This document shows, piece by piece, positions 47,374 through 60,112 of a stretch of DNA of 64,000 bases. The first letter of the stretch is position 1, and the number at the start of each line of letters is the position of its first letter. The notes beneath the pieces are model-generated. The model searched no databases and had not been told where the DNA came from. It saw only the letters and a program-made list of their open reading frames with translations. This stretch comes from Thunnus maccoyii (Eukaryota > Chordata > Actinopteri > Scombriformes > Scombridae), in NCBI RefSeq assembly GCF_910596095.1, contig NC_056548.1, forward strand, positions 11,805,151 through 11,869,150. The letters are read 5' to 3'. The position numbers and the translations under genes are program-made.

Positions 47374-50300
47374 CTGGCCGTCTTATTAACAGTAATCTCT
47401 GGGGAGAATGAACATGCTCCACTGCATCATTCTGCACCTTTTAAGGGAGCTGATGGTGCAGAGATCACTAAGCCTTTGAACTGACTTAATCAGTGTTGCT
47501 TTATCCCAGAAATGCAGAAAAGCAATAAGAAATGCACTTTAGGGAAAGAAGGCAGACATGATAGACTGCTGTGCAGTTAATGTCAGTGCCATGTCTGATG
47601 TCCATCAATTTCACATGAATATACTTCAGTGAAAAAAGCTAAAGCCTTTGAGCCTAAAGATGCAAAATCTTTTCTCCTTCATGCACTAATATAAGTTTGG
47701 AAATTGGTTCCACTGTAGCGATAGTTTACCATTTGAATGCTGTGACGTGTCTGGACACACTTGTGGCCTTTGTCAGTGCCTGCTACACACACAAGCAGTT
47801 GCAGATGGCTTATGAGAGGTAGGTGCCAGCAGCTTTGTGGATGCCAGGTACTGAACTATATTGCCAGGACCTCTCAGTGGCTATTGAGAGCGCCTTGGCA
47901 GCACTTCAGAAGGGGGAAGCTGCAGGCCTGTGGATGTTCAATCCATCGACAGCTAAATAAAGGAGGAGGAGCAGAAATGACAGTTTGATGGTGACTGTCC
48001 TGCTGATAGTGATACTGTTGTAAGTTCATTAGAAACCCATTCTTAGTGTGTTTCTGTGGGACAAAAGCTCACTAGGTGTGGTGATAATTCAAGTTCCTCT
48101 TGTTTGTCTAGGTGTATTCTTGCCTCAATCAGCTATACCGAGTGAATGCACAGTGGCAGCTGTCAAAAGTGCATGTCATAAAAAACCGCAAAAATCCTCA
48201 TTCTCCATGTCTCCAGCATCTATGATTGACAGTTGACTAATTACATTTGAATCTTGGAACATGTGCTCATATCATTTTTCCAAAAGGATCAGGGGGCGGA
48301 CATCTTCATAAAAATAGCCTGGGAAGACCACCAGCCCAGCCCACAGGCCTAATCCCTCGAATACACACACACACACACACACACAGGAAGGTCAGTAACA
48401 GGGATGAGGCTGAAAGGAATGTCGAGATGAGCTCTCTTCTCCTCTGTCTTCACTCAACATTTACTTCACTTCTTTTCCGTAAAGAAATTCATCTTGGATT
48501 ACACTCTGGTAATAGATAAATGAGATGTAATCCATTTTTGGATCAGCCCATAATGTTGGAACACAGTCTGTGGTGTATGTAGGTGTGTATCTACAATACA
48601 AACCTCTGAGGGATAATGCAATGCCATGTTATTTTTGACCTTACAAGATGCATGTTATGTAAGGCTTTCAGCACAAAATAACCATACCATGTCAGGAATT
48701 CAGGTGTACAACATGTTTCTGATTTGAAGTCATGCCAGCCTTCAGGTTCTACTTATTTCTAAGTGGGTGGATCCACTGGATTACACTGACTCTGAATTAA
48801 ATTAGTACTCTATTGTATCCTTACTCCCTGCTGGTGTCCAGAACAGCGACTGAGAATCACAAAGCCTTGCAGACCTTAAATAAACCCAGAACCAACAGTA
48901 GGACAAATATAGTCATTGCCTCTCAAAAGCTTCTAATCTTTGTTGCATTGGTGGCTGCTGCACAGTATGTCTGTCATCATGTGACATCAAGCCAGGGTGG
49001 AGGTGACCTATATTCCCTCAGCAAACAAAAACTCTCATCTCTCGAGTGTGTCGGCATAATATGAAAGTCATTATAAACAAATTGCATGTCAACAGGCAGC
49101 ATTATTCACTGGATGTTAAAGCAGAGATTATTGTACTGTATATTGTCAGCGTATAATCTGCTTTGGTGCATGCATGTTTGTAATTTTAACATAAAGGCTT
49201 TGATTTGTAACATAGATAACAGGTGCTGGTCTTTGTCTCTTGGATTATTAACTTCTACACCAGACTGTGCCAACTCTGCGGAGCAAAAAGCTTGCTGATC
49301 TTGCATACTCCTTTGCCTGCTTAATCCTCTGAATTCAACTAGTGAGCAGCTGCCAACAGATTTTGTATGCGGTCTGTCTAGCCCCAATAAATAGGCCTTT
49401 ATTTGACCTGGCCTTGGGTGTCCTCTTATCTTAATGTATTCAGTCTTTACAATCAGGTGTCAGTGGCTGTTTTTTCCCCCTTAATCAAATGATCTCAGAG
49501 AAGAAGAGAAGCATTTACTTTGTTGGCTCCTTTGAGGTGGTGACTTGTTGTAGACTGAGACAGATCAACGCGACACAGTTGCATCTCTCTGAAGCACAAA
49601 AGGCTCGCCGCACCAGAGTTGACAGCTGGTTGGCATGGTGATGACAGCATAAGTGGTATCCATTAGGTTGAGATGAGGGGCGGCTCTAGAAGTTAATAAG
49701 AGGACTCACACAAACCTGGCCCTTTGAGCAGGCCTCTGCACTCTTCTGCGACGTGGAGAGCTTGCTTTCAACGAACGTTTTCGACTGAACAGGATAGCCA
49801 CATAGGGGGTTGCGGGGTGGGGGGGCGAGCAGATACAATCTACTAAGTCTACAATCTCGCAAAACCTTACACCCCTTCAGGGAGGCCCTGTGAGTGCCTG
49901 GGTAATGCCTCCACTAACTCTGCCCCCCTCCCTTCCACAGTTCTCACCAAAATGAGTCATGGTATGAGTGGGTGACAAGACCTGTCGCGGAGCCAGACAT
50001 ATGATCTCTGCTGCTAAATAGGAGAGAAAGTTGTCTCCTCCTCGGAATGCACAAACCATTAAAATGCTCCTCTCTTCTGTCCCATCCTCCTAACCCACAG
50101 ATTTTGGGGTATTTGGATTAACTGTGAAGACAAAGCTGCTGATTACAGTACAGATCACAGAGTACAGGTTTGTTATTGAGAACATCATCTTTTAAGGACT
50201 TTACAGCTAGCATTTTGATCAATTATTCACAGCCTGCAAGACAGAGATAGCATTTGAAATGAAAAAAGAAAAAACCCTGAAATGCTAACATATCAGTTAC

Positions 50301-50689
50301 AGAGGAAAGTGTGTTTAGTACACTTCAGACAGCTTCTGAACCAACGTAGAAGACGTCCTTTTTTCTCCAGCTTTAAGCCTCAGCTGTGACAAGAACACTT
50401 TGCCACTGTTTTCTCAGTGCCTTGTGCTGAAATACTTCCCATTACACAAATAGTGCAACACAAATTGACACACTTAAGTTTGCTGTAAATAATCCAGATT
50501 CTCAGATGGATCCAAAAAGCCCAACAGTCATCAGTATGATGGGAATGTAATATAAAATTGTCTACTAGGATTCAAAATGTAGAATTTAAATAGAGAGAAG
50601 GTAAATGGTAAAATGTTTGATGACACTGACATTTCAACACTTTTTTTTTTTTTTTTGCAGAATTTGTTTTATCTTGAATTTAACTGATA
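47374..50689. other. Intergenic DNA upstream of fhl5, no gene seen
   Basis: In human, UFL1 lies between FUT9 and FHL5, but no exon resembling it was found here. The stretch holds an (AC)n microsatellite at 48363-48385. A GC-richer segment at about 49530-50050 has a balanced composition and no clear open frame and might be regulatory. Confidence 0.4.
48363..48385. repeat. (AC)n microsatellite, about 11 units
   Basis: An uninterrupted AC run occupies about 23 bp between unique flanks. Confidence 0.9.
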
Positions 50690-51010
50690 TTTTGGCCACT
50701 TACAGGCAGCAGAAACAAACTGTGAAAAATAATTCTGACATATTATCCTCTTCATTCATATGGTGAATGTGTTAGCCATATGAGCAGCATTAGCATTAAT
50801 TCAGAGTTGTGTCCTGGTGAATACGTCCAGTATTCACTCTTCTTTTAGCTCGTTTTTGGTCTCCACCAACACCAAATATCTAACTCTTTAGTTACTAAAT
50901 GCTGCTCTATGTTGCTCACTACCTTTGTCTGCCATCTGGTGCAGGGCAAGTAGTGGGCTGCTGCTGAAAGTGATGCTATACAAGAGCAGTGAGAATGAAC
51001 CAAAACAGTA
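50690..51010 (+). repeat. Interspersed repeat, family A copy 2
   Basis: Shares 'ttttagctcgtttttggtctc', 'aaatatctaactctttagt', 'gctgctctatgttgctcac' and 'gagaatgaaccaaaac' in the same order as the block at 26790-27080. It also carries the upstream part 'gagcagcattagcattaatt'. The class is uncertain. Confidence 0.6.
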
Positions 51011-51756
51011 AAGTTGTCAATTGAATACCATTTGCTGAAAGGCATTGAAAAGCTTCCTCACAAGAGACACCTTTCACATTCCACATATAGTTTGATCCAT
51101 TGTTATTATTATTATAGCTCCTTTGAGATGCGTAGCTACAATAGATGCAATCTATAGTGACATTTTGTCTTGTGTATTTAACCAAGCAGATGTGAAACCT
51201 TGGGCTGATGACAATACCCTCCTCAGTGACACTTTCTTGAGTTCTGTAAACTGGAGGGACAATCCCCCCCAGTGCCACCTGAACTTTCACATTAATCCCC
51301 AACTGACATCAATGGATTATTCACACCACTGATCCCAGCAACACACACTTTTCACACACTTTGACCTGCAGTGTTAAGCGTAGTCAGTTGACAAAGATGT
51401 GTCATCTCTGCGTGGTGTAGAAGACGACTGCAAATACCAAAGTGCTAGCGAGGATATGGGGTAACTAACAACAGATGAAGGATCGTGGCGTAACCACCAC
51501 AACACAGTCTCCTCGTTCTCATCAATCACTTATCAAGGCTTTTGGATTGCTATTTATACCTCCGCCTGCATTGCATGGCACTGTATGACAGTGTGGGCAA
51601 CAACTGTGGAAATTACATTTGATATAGATGCAAGAGCACTATATTAGGTGGCATCATGTAAAATGCATTGCAAACAACTCACTTTGTCCAACCTGAAAAA
51701 CTCAAACTTTCATATAGGCGTCATATAATAAGTTAAGTGACGGAAATACTTAAATG
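51011..51756. other. Intergenic DNA, nothing recognised
   Basis: No exon or named repeat was seen between family A copy 2 and the palindromic MITE at 51757. Confidence 0.45.
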
Positions 51757-52439
51757 TAAAGGAATAGTTTGAAATTTTGGGAAATGCACTTGAGTTGGAT
51801 GAGAGAATACCACTACCAATACCACTGTCATGTCTATATGGTAAATAGCTACAGCCAGCAGATGCTCAGCTTAACTTAGCATAGAGACAGGAAACAGAGG
51901 TTAACAGCTGGCCTAGCTCTGTCCGAAGGTAACGAAATCTGACTCTGCAACTCTAAAATTCACTAATTAACGTGTTATATCTCAATTGTTTCAGCCATAT
52001 AAAAACCAAAGTGAAAAAAATATATAATTCACCATTTTTCGGGGAGTTATGTGCCCAAAATCACACCCTCGTTCACTCATTCACTACTCCCTATATAATA
52101 CATACTCTGATCTGGATCCGGACTAAATAACAATTTAATACAGACCAGAAACTAAATTTCATCGCAAGCTGACTGGTCCTGACCTGGACCGTTGGTGCTT
52201 TTCAGTGCTTTTTACACTTTTGTAGTCCCTCAATGAATGAGATATAATGTGTCAATTAGTGAGCCTTACAGGAGCTGCAGACAGAGCCACGCTAGCGGTT
52301 TCCCCCTGTTTTAAATCTTTATGCTAAAGTTAGGTAAGCTAACCATCTGCTGGCTGTAGCTTCATGTTTACTGTATAAACATGAGCGTAGTATCAGCTCT
52401 CAGCAAGAAAGTGAATGAGTGTATTTCCTAATCCTTTAA
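51757..52439. mobile_element. Palindromic MITE of about 680 bp
   Basis: The left arm begins 'taaaggaatagtttgaaatt' and the right arm ends 'gtatttcctaatccttta', its inverted match. Pairing extends over about 250 bases, for example 'tacagccagcagatg' against 'catctgctggctgta', 'cactaattaacgtgttatat' against 'atataatgtgtcaattagtg', and 'ccagc..agcttaacttagcat' against 'atgctaaagttaggtaagct'. The ends and the arm text match, by recall, a very common palindromic element of percomorph fish. A non-repeated centre lies at about 52040-52190. No transposase is encoded. Confidence 0.85.
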
Positions 52440-52800
52440 AACTGCAATAACTGATTTAAGTTGTGGACATAGTTATATCATAACCTTTCAAGTTGATATG
52501 ACAAACTTATTAGCAAATTTACACATCCATCAGTTATGGAGCAACATTATCATTCATTTGGAGTCATGTTTATTACTACCTAGGGAGTAAGTATTTAAGA
52601 ATATTCTCTCTCTTTTTGCTCTGTTTTTGGTCTCCATCAACCAAAAAAGCGCAACAATGAGCCGAGACTTGCTATAAAGCTCGGTCATGCAGAGGGGAGA
52701 TGCAGAGTAGGGTGATCTTTCTCTGTAGGTTCATCACTACCAGCTACAACTCTCACATTACACATTGTCATTTGATAAATTAATCTAAACATATAGCCTC
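52440..52800 (+). repeat. Interspersed repeat, family A copy 3 (partial)
   Basis: The segment begins 'aactgcaataactgatttaa' directly at the end of the palindromic MITE and carries 'ggagcaacattatcattcat' and 'ttttgctctgtttttggtctcc', shared with the other family A copies. It then diverges after 'caaccaaaaaagc'. Confidence 0.5.
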
Positions 52801-52948
52801 TTTAAGGGTAGAAAGTGAAAACAGAATCTTTTTTGTTGGAAAAATGATTTAGATTATTTCAAAAAATAACTAATCAAATGCTTCATTAAATGTCCCTTTA
52901 TAAGAAAGTGCTGTATGCTTCACTCACATTTGCTCATTTGTCCATATC

Positions 52949-55697
52949 TTTATTTTCTTTGACACTATCAGACATCTACAGTTAAAACACAACATTTGGC
53001 AAAACACAATGATTTGGCAAAAAACTTGAGCTGATTGACTCACTGGTTATTTCAGTGAACTGGCAGAAAATGAGCATTCCTGGAGAGATCTTCATGTTCA
53101 ACCACACATGAGGATTTCATCCTACTCGGTATACAGTGTTTTTAAGGGTTTGAGCAATATCAGTGCCAGGTCAGACAGTATCCAGAGACATCCTGATTCA
53201 CTCTCTGGTGCTGTGACACAGTCACACACTCAGAGTGGGGACAGAGAAGCCTCAGCCTCTCATATTTGTTTTTGTGCAAAAAAAAAAGAGACAGACAACA
53301 CACACAAAAAAAATCGTTTGTTTCTTAAAGTCACCAACCACATTGGACAAGAAACCTTTGTTTTCATACATGAAATTGGACTGTACAATATGAAACCATG
53401 AATGGCAGTTTCATAGTTAATTTGTGGGACAGGCGAGTTCATGGGTGACAAGTTTCTGAACTCACAATAGCTTCATCTAAGACAGCCACCAGCACAGTGA
53501 GTCACACAACTCCACACAAATAAAAGTGCTATATCTCTGCTGTGTTTTGGCACAACTTTTTCAATTAGGTCATGCCAACATTATTACTGCCCAGTCAAAA
53601 AAATTGAAAAAGTCTTTTTGGGTGTAAAATTACCCCCCTTGATGAAAACATCCACCTCACAACACTAAAAACCATTATCCTTGATGCTGATTATCCTTTT
53701 CAAGTGTTTCTCTCCTTTTGCTTTGATTTACAGTCTCTTGAAGCACCAACATTACTTACAAAGGCAGCCTGACAACACTTGCATGTTATAAAGAGATTTG
53801 AACATTAAAAATATATACAGCACATTGTTTCTTTGCCCCATAAATGTGAACATTGTTGAACACACCCACAGGAATGATCTGTGTTAGTGGGCTGGATTGA
53901 TCCAGATGATTCATTTCACTACAATGTTTATATACAGGTCTCACTATGGCAATTGGAACCATACTCCATAAGAAAAATAATAATTCAATTCATCCTAATT
54001 TACATCAATGCTCCCTTTGACAGTGGAGGAATATCAAAATGATAATAACCTGAAACATGTTTGAGTACTTTGACCAAGAAGCCGCCGGCTCATCTTGCAT
54101 AAAATGTTGACATGGTTTTGCACAGTACTGTCTGTGAAAACGTAACCATCATGTCCATAGCTGCTGAGTGCTGTTGAGACGCATTGTTCAGTGGATTAGC
54201 TGTTCTGACAACATTTAAAAGTGATGCGATATCTACAGATGAAGAACTGTCTTTTTATAGTGTGATCTTAAGTGGTGTAGTAGTTGGCAAGCGAGCCACA
54301 CAACTGTAAACAGGAGTTTAAACAAAAATCCTGAAAAACATCTTTCACATGCAACGTCCAACTCCCAAAACAACATATGATGAGTCAAAGACAGAAAAAT
54401 GAATGATCCTACAGCAATCCTTTCACATTTTTTCTAAACAAGTCCCAAATGTGGGCAGATCTCATCTGATCCGATATCATCCTAATTCTCACTCACTTCA
54501 CCTTGTTGATAACATCCGCTTGAAATAGCTGAAGATATCAGTGTAAGTATTTATGGTCACCTCGTGGGATGAGAGTACAGTATACACAGACAACAGCAAA
54601 AAGAAACAATTCAGTAATATATTAATGTTGTGCTCTTAATCATCACTGTAATCAATTATATATTACCGACTTTTGTAGATAAAATCAGAATGCAACATAA
54701 TGAGGCCTGGGGGAGTTTCATATTGCAGTACAATGGCTCTGTACTGTACTATCATTATCCACACAGGATCCAACTGCACTGTGACACATCACATGTGACA
54801 ATGAACAATTCACAATATGATTAAAATAGTAACCTCCCTCTCACGGAGCAGAGTCACATCTGCTGTCGGAGACTGCTGGGGTAATGATCACCATATGCCA
54901 TCTACAACCACATAACACGATGTCCGTCTGTCATACTGTACATATGTAAAGATACAGTAGGTAACGTGTGGATTAGCAGTGCAAATGCAGATTTACAAAA
55001 ATATGGAAAAAAAATGACAGCTACATAATCCCAAAAATACACAATTTGTACATGACACAATTGAACTACTTTCACATTAGAGTTCAGTAAACACTGCATA
55101 GGTGACTGCATCACTAGCACAGATGAGATTGTTTTTTATCATATAATGCCTCACTTGAATAAATATTACATAAATATTTTTCACTTTTGTGCCAGTCTCC
55201 CTTTTGCAGCGAAAAACTACTTCAATGTCCACTGTGTGCCACTTCAAAAAAAAAAAAAAGACATAAATGTGTGATATTTAAAAGAAAAAAAACAACACCC
55301 TTGCATCGTGAATGTTGTCCATTGTAAAAGTACATCCATACAATCAAGCATTCATACTAAAAATACAAACATAATTAGCAGCAAAATGTTAAGCAAAATA
55401 TGGGTTGAAAGAGCAATAAAAAAATTGAGTGCATTTGTAATTCTTAAGAAAATAAATAAAAAATTATAAATGAATAACGTAAAAGTAAATTAAGGCTTAG
55501 CAAAATTGGCTTGCAGAAAAAAAAAAAGACAAAGTAAAAACAAGATGGATGTGTCACTGGACCACTGAACCAATAAAAAAAAACATCATTCGGGAGCTCT
55601 GGACAGAACAGTAATGAACCTTCATGTTAACCGAAGGACAAAAATCTAAAGCACTGCCTTCAACAACAAAATAAGCACTGCATAGCCCTTCAAATCA
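52949..55697 (-). promoter_or_regulatory. fut9: Probable long fut9 3' UTR
   Basis: Downstream of the fut9 stop the minus strand runs about 2.7 kb without recognisable transposons, in contrast to the repeats just beyond it. It reaches AATAAA (plus-strand TTTATT at 52949-52954). Long 3' UTRs are usual for FUT9. The exact end is uncertain because earlier signals are possible in this AT-rich stretch. Confidence 0.35.
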
Positions 55698-56780
55698 CTA
55701 TCCGCCCCAGTACCACTTGTCAAGGTTATTGAATGCCTTGTACTCCTTGTGCCTACGCAAGTAATCACAAGCCAGGCATGTGTGCTCTGCCCAGAAATAG
55801 GCCTTCTTTACTTTGAAGTGCCGCCGCCAGTCAAAGTACCTGAGGTACATTTCCTCATTTTTGTCCAGGAGCAGCAGGTAATCAGCCAACTCCTTGGGCG
55901 AGGTGAAGTCGTCCACGTGGATGAAGGCGTCTCCCTGGATAAAGTTCTCGTAGTTCTGCCTGGCCGGGCCGAGAACCACTGGCACTGTCCCCACAGAGAG
56001 TGGGTTGTAGAGTTTTTCAGTAATGTAGTCCTTGTGGATGGAGTTCTCAAATGCCAGGTAGAACTTACAGCTGGCAATGGTGGGGAAGTAGTCTTGGTCA
56101 GAGATATACTCCCCAAAGGCTTGTCCATATGCGTGAACCTCAATGTGTTTGTACAGCTCATTGTAGTATTTCACCCGCACGTGGTCCTGGTTCCAGTTGC
56201 TCACAATCCAGCAGATCAGCTTGTTTTTGCTGGGTGGGACGAAGTCCTCCTCGCCCTCCGCTGCTACGATGGACCCATAAGGCACTTCAATGTCAGCATC
56301 CTGACGGTAATTGAGAGTCAGATTGAACAGATTCTCGATCCCAGGCAGCTGGGAGGAGTGCGATGGGGACTCCAAATTCATCCATATCCACTTCTGGAAG
56401 GATGGTCGCTGGAGCGGCGGCAGGTTGGAGAGGTCAGTGCTGATGTCTCTGTGATGGATGACAACCCCATCCGACTTGTTGTAGAGGTTCCTGTCTGCTG
56501 TGATGAAGCAGCCTTCGATGTTGAAGAGAGAGCTGCAGACACTTAGGTCGTAGGTTTGTCCGAAGGGCCAGAGCCAGATCAGCACGGTGGTCACGTTTTT
56601 ATCGCTCTTGGTGGAGAAGAGGTTCTTGACCCGGTCTGTGGATACTGTTGACTCTACAGGACCTGATAACCAGCTGGTGGATGGTTTAAAATACATCAAA
56701 AACAGAGTCACAAAGCATCCCAGTATGAAAGTGCCGAGCAGAAGGGGTCGTAGGATTCTGTGAACAGGTGCAGATGTCAT
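55698..56780 (-). CDS. fut9: Alpha-1,3-fucosyltransferase 9 (FUT9), single coding exon, 360 aa
   Basis: One uninterrupted exon encodes a type II Golgi membrane protein: a short cytosolic tail, a membrane anchor at about residues 10-32, a stem and the catalytic domain. The GT10 fucosyltransferase signature FENSIHKDYITEKLYN lies at 244-259, followed by VPVVLGP. Three N-glycosylation sequons (N62, N101, N153) sit at the positions used in human FUT9 (359 aa). FUT9 transfers fucose from GDP-fucose to N-acetylglucosamine of distal lactosamine units, making the Lewis x epitope (SSEA-1/CD15), notably in neurons. The start is the ATG at 56780: a splice acceptor (AG at 56790-56789) lies 8 bases upstream, so the seven in-frame codons before it are intronic. 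FUT4 or FUT7 are less likely given the near-collinear match to FUT9. Confidence 0.96.
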   Translation of the reverse strand: MTSAPVHRILRPLLLGTFILGCFVTLFLMYFKPSTSWLSGPVESTVSTDRVKNLFSTKSDKNVTTVLIWLWPFGQTYDLSVCSSLFNIEGCFITADRNLYNKSDGVVIHHRDISTDLSNLPPLQRPSFQKWIWMNLESPSHSSQLPGIENLFNLTLNYRQDADIEVPYGSIVAAEGEEDFVPPSKNKLICWIVSNWNQDHVRVKYYNELYKHIEVHAYGQAFGEYISDQDYFPTIASCKFYLAFENSIHKDYITEKLYNPLSVGTVPVVLGPARQNYENFIQGDAFIHVDDFTSPKELADYLLLLDKNEEMYLRYFDWRRHFKVKKAYFWAEHTCLACDYLRRHKEYKAFNNLDKWYWGG

Positions 56781-56788
56781 ACTCTGTC

Positions 56789-59700
56789 CTGAAAAGGGCA
56801 AACCAAAGAAAAAGCCATGAAAGTCATGATTCAGATCAGTTCAACAGGATGCAGACAAATCATCTAATTGTGTTAAGGTCCTGCCCATCAACTCTAAACA
56901 TCATTTGCGCCTCAATTAAGTACAGTTGGTTTGTGAGCATCTGCACATGAACACCATAAACCTGTTCTTGCTACAATCTGAGTACACACCCTGCTATGCT
57001 TGAGGCACACAATACTTTGGATCACTGATAAAGACAAATGTGTTGCCTCCTTGGGAAAATTATAGTACAAACCTGGTGGATTTGACTGAATGCTGAAATC
57101 CAAGCAAGAGTAGAGGTTGTGGGAATCGGAGGGAGCAGTTCCTACATTGGGTCGACTGTGGGATCAATCTTCTTTGTGATTCAGTGCTCATAGAAAAAAA
57201 ATCCTGCAGGTCACAGCGATGCCTCTTTGCTCTTACACAGAATAATAACGATCCCTAATGATCTAATGAAGTGTGTTTGATCTCAAATGTACAGGTCTTC
57301 TTAATGATGCCTCCTTTACACGAGCAGAGAAAGAGAATCAGAGAGAATCAATTAGGCTAGAAGGGAGTAAAAGAAACATAACATCACCACAGGGAAAAAA
57401 ACATGCAGGTTATATTGAAGGTTATATGCAATTAAATTGCAGCTTTATCTCCACAAACCAATATTTTCAATTAAGCTGGAAAATAAACCAAAAACACTGA
57501 AGTTAATCATAATCAAAATGGACAGTTAATCATGCATCTTATTTCAAAAATTGCCAGTTAAGCATGGACTAAGTTTCCAGATGTTATTAGTTTTTGGCAT
57601 ACACTATGTATTGTAAGAGAATGCTGCCATCTTAAGGCTGAGGAGAGTAGAAAGGCCCCCTGACTCTCCAGCTCTTGGGGGCTTGACACACCTGCATGTT
57701 GCATAAAGAGGCCATACAAGCAAGCATAGAAGCAGCTCATACACACATATTGTCCTTATATCATCCATTCAGTGCGACATATAGAAAACAATATTGTCCT
57801 TAAGTATGACAGTGTCCCATTATCTCTTCCATCCATACCATCATCTGCGACTTAGGTCCCCAGATCTGCACCCAAAGACCACATGAACCAGGGCCAGATG
57901 AGTGTAACTCCTTTTAAAAGCTTGCAATATCAATACATTTTCATGTAGGCAAATCCTCTTACACTGCCGGAACACGCTTTCTGTCAGCAGCAGTGATAAG
58001 CTCTTTGCTTTACAGAGGATGCAGCACATGCATACCCCCACATCTACAGTTTGTGTCAAGGATGAAAACACAGTATAGATTCAATGAGGCTGAAGTGTAG
58101 TGCCGAGATAAAAAAAAAACAGGCTTATTAAATGAACAGTGTGCAGGTAAAGTTATAGTGTCTCCATGGTGATGGTGCTGAGGTCAGAGTATTTAATATG
58201 AGGGGGTAATACAGTATGGCTTTTCCTCTCTTATTTCTATCTCTACACCAACAAAAAGAGACCAGAGTGAGACATCGCAGTTCAATCATTCATTCAGGTT
58301 TTAAATAAGATAGCTAGGGTTTTGTCAAATGCATTGTGATGTATTTGGGACATGGTAAGAGCACCGCATGGGTGAGTAGTCTGCAGCGGGCTACCTTTGA
58401 AAATAGTGGAGAGAGGATGAAGAAAAAAAAAACACAAGCAGATTTTGGTAGCACCACTCACAGAGATGCATCAAATCCCTAATGTGGTTTTAGTAACAGG
58501 TAGGCTAAAGGGCAAGTGGAAAGCGTCCATGCCCCGCATTTTTATTATTCTCTTTCAGATTTGCACTTTGATGTGTATTCTGCCAGGAAGGCCGTTTGCA
58601 CTGATTGTAAAAGGACACTCCATCCCAGGTGAAAATTAATTTCCAGCCACCGAGGACTGAAGGTCATTTTAAAACGTGATGCTACAGACGAGCCGCTGTT
58701 TTTTTTTTTTTTTTGATGGTTGTCTTTCGGCGTGACACTGCATTGAAGTTGACGAGAATATTGGAGAATCGCTGGGATATTTCATGTGTTGCCAAACACT
58801 ACACCCCTTTGCGCACCAAAAACGCGCAGAATATAAATAATAGCGTGGTGTTATGGTGCTGAAAAATGAACAGTATTTGTCCTGCAAACACAGCCAGGAG
58901 CGCAATCTAAGACTTGAAATACAAGTCACATGTGTCGATTGGAGAAAAAAAAACCTTTGTGGTCACATAAAGTATAAACTGTCCAGTGTATTAAAAATGT
59001 AACAATGCTACGTTGGAAAGCACCAGTCAGTGAATTTGCTGTGACATCTTTCTGTGCAGATCATTTCTAATTAGCTGGCGAGGATTCGTAGTCTAAACCA
59101 GGTATCGTTGCTCAGCCATGGGGTGCAGGGATAAAAAAAAAATAGCAATGCATTTCACTCACCATCTCGACAGGCGTGAGTCAAAATAGACCTTTCTTCT
59201 CATTTCCTCCAGAGGTCCCTTTTCAAAGACACCTTGCAACATACGGAAGATGTGGATGCGGCTGGAATAAAAAACCGTCCGCCGTATACGCAGGAGTGGA
59301 TCCGGATGAGCCCACATCCATCGTTTTCTGATTTCGAAAATGATATCTACTGTAGCAATGTGCGCTGAATTTTCCCCCCTCTGCTGCACACCGACGCAAA
59401 GGATGATGGCTGCGAATGAGAAATAAATAAAATAAAATAATAATTTAAAAAAATAAATATTGGTGGCTACTCCCTCAGCCTGCACACTAAAATCATGGCT
59501 CGGTGTGTGGGGACGCCATGTATGCTCAGGGATGTGATGCGATGTGGAATAATTCCCTGCTGGCTGCCCATGCGCTACCTTTGCTCTGTTTACCGTCACT
59601 GCAGCTGCGGGCTGTGGTGGAGCTCCAGCGTGAGTGGGATGCTGCTGAGAATCAGCTCTAGACCATATTAGACTTTAATTATCCACTCATATGGTACCTA

Positions 59701-60112
59701 TTTGAATAAACAGGTGTTGCTGCTCAGCGGAAACGCGGATCGGTACTTTGGCCTGTACCGCCAAAAACAATGGCAGGTCTGTTATACAGGATTTCCTTTC
59801 AAGTGATGTAGTGGCAAACCAAATACAGCCAGTTAGTGATAATGCAATAAAATCTTGTGCTAAATTTGACTAGGTTTTCATGTAATTTATATGAAAAGAT
59901 ACTACAAATAACAAATGTGGTTATGTGCACTATTACACCTTAAACATCAGGAGTGATTAGCTCATTACACTAAATAATCCTTTAAATATCCCCTCCATAC
60001 ATGTATTAAGATATATAAAAGTACTCTATTGGAACAATAATGTTTGTGTATGTTTTTTTTTACCAAGTTAAAATCCTTAAAACACTTCTCCCTCATTAAA
60101 AATGTATTGATT
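56789..60112. other. fut9: Region upstream of fut9: intron and presumed 5' UTR exon(s)
   Basis: The splice acceptor just before the fut9 start shows that at least one non-coding exon lies upstream on the minus strand. The GC-richer, CpG-containing block at about 59160-59660 is the best candidate for promoter and first exon; a possible donor reads GCAGTGACG|GTAAAC on the minus strand near 59590. No other gene was recognised here. Confidence 0.4.

Noticed and set aside
55749-56546. A 265-codon plus-strand frame across fut9
   Set aside because: Antisense shadow of the intact FUT9 exon, with no recognisable protein family.
56781-56801. Seven extra in-frame codons (MPFSGQS) before the fut9 start
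   Set aside because: They span the splice acceptor at 56790-56789, and the ATG at 56780 aligns with the start of known FUT9 proteins.
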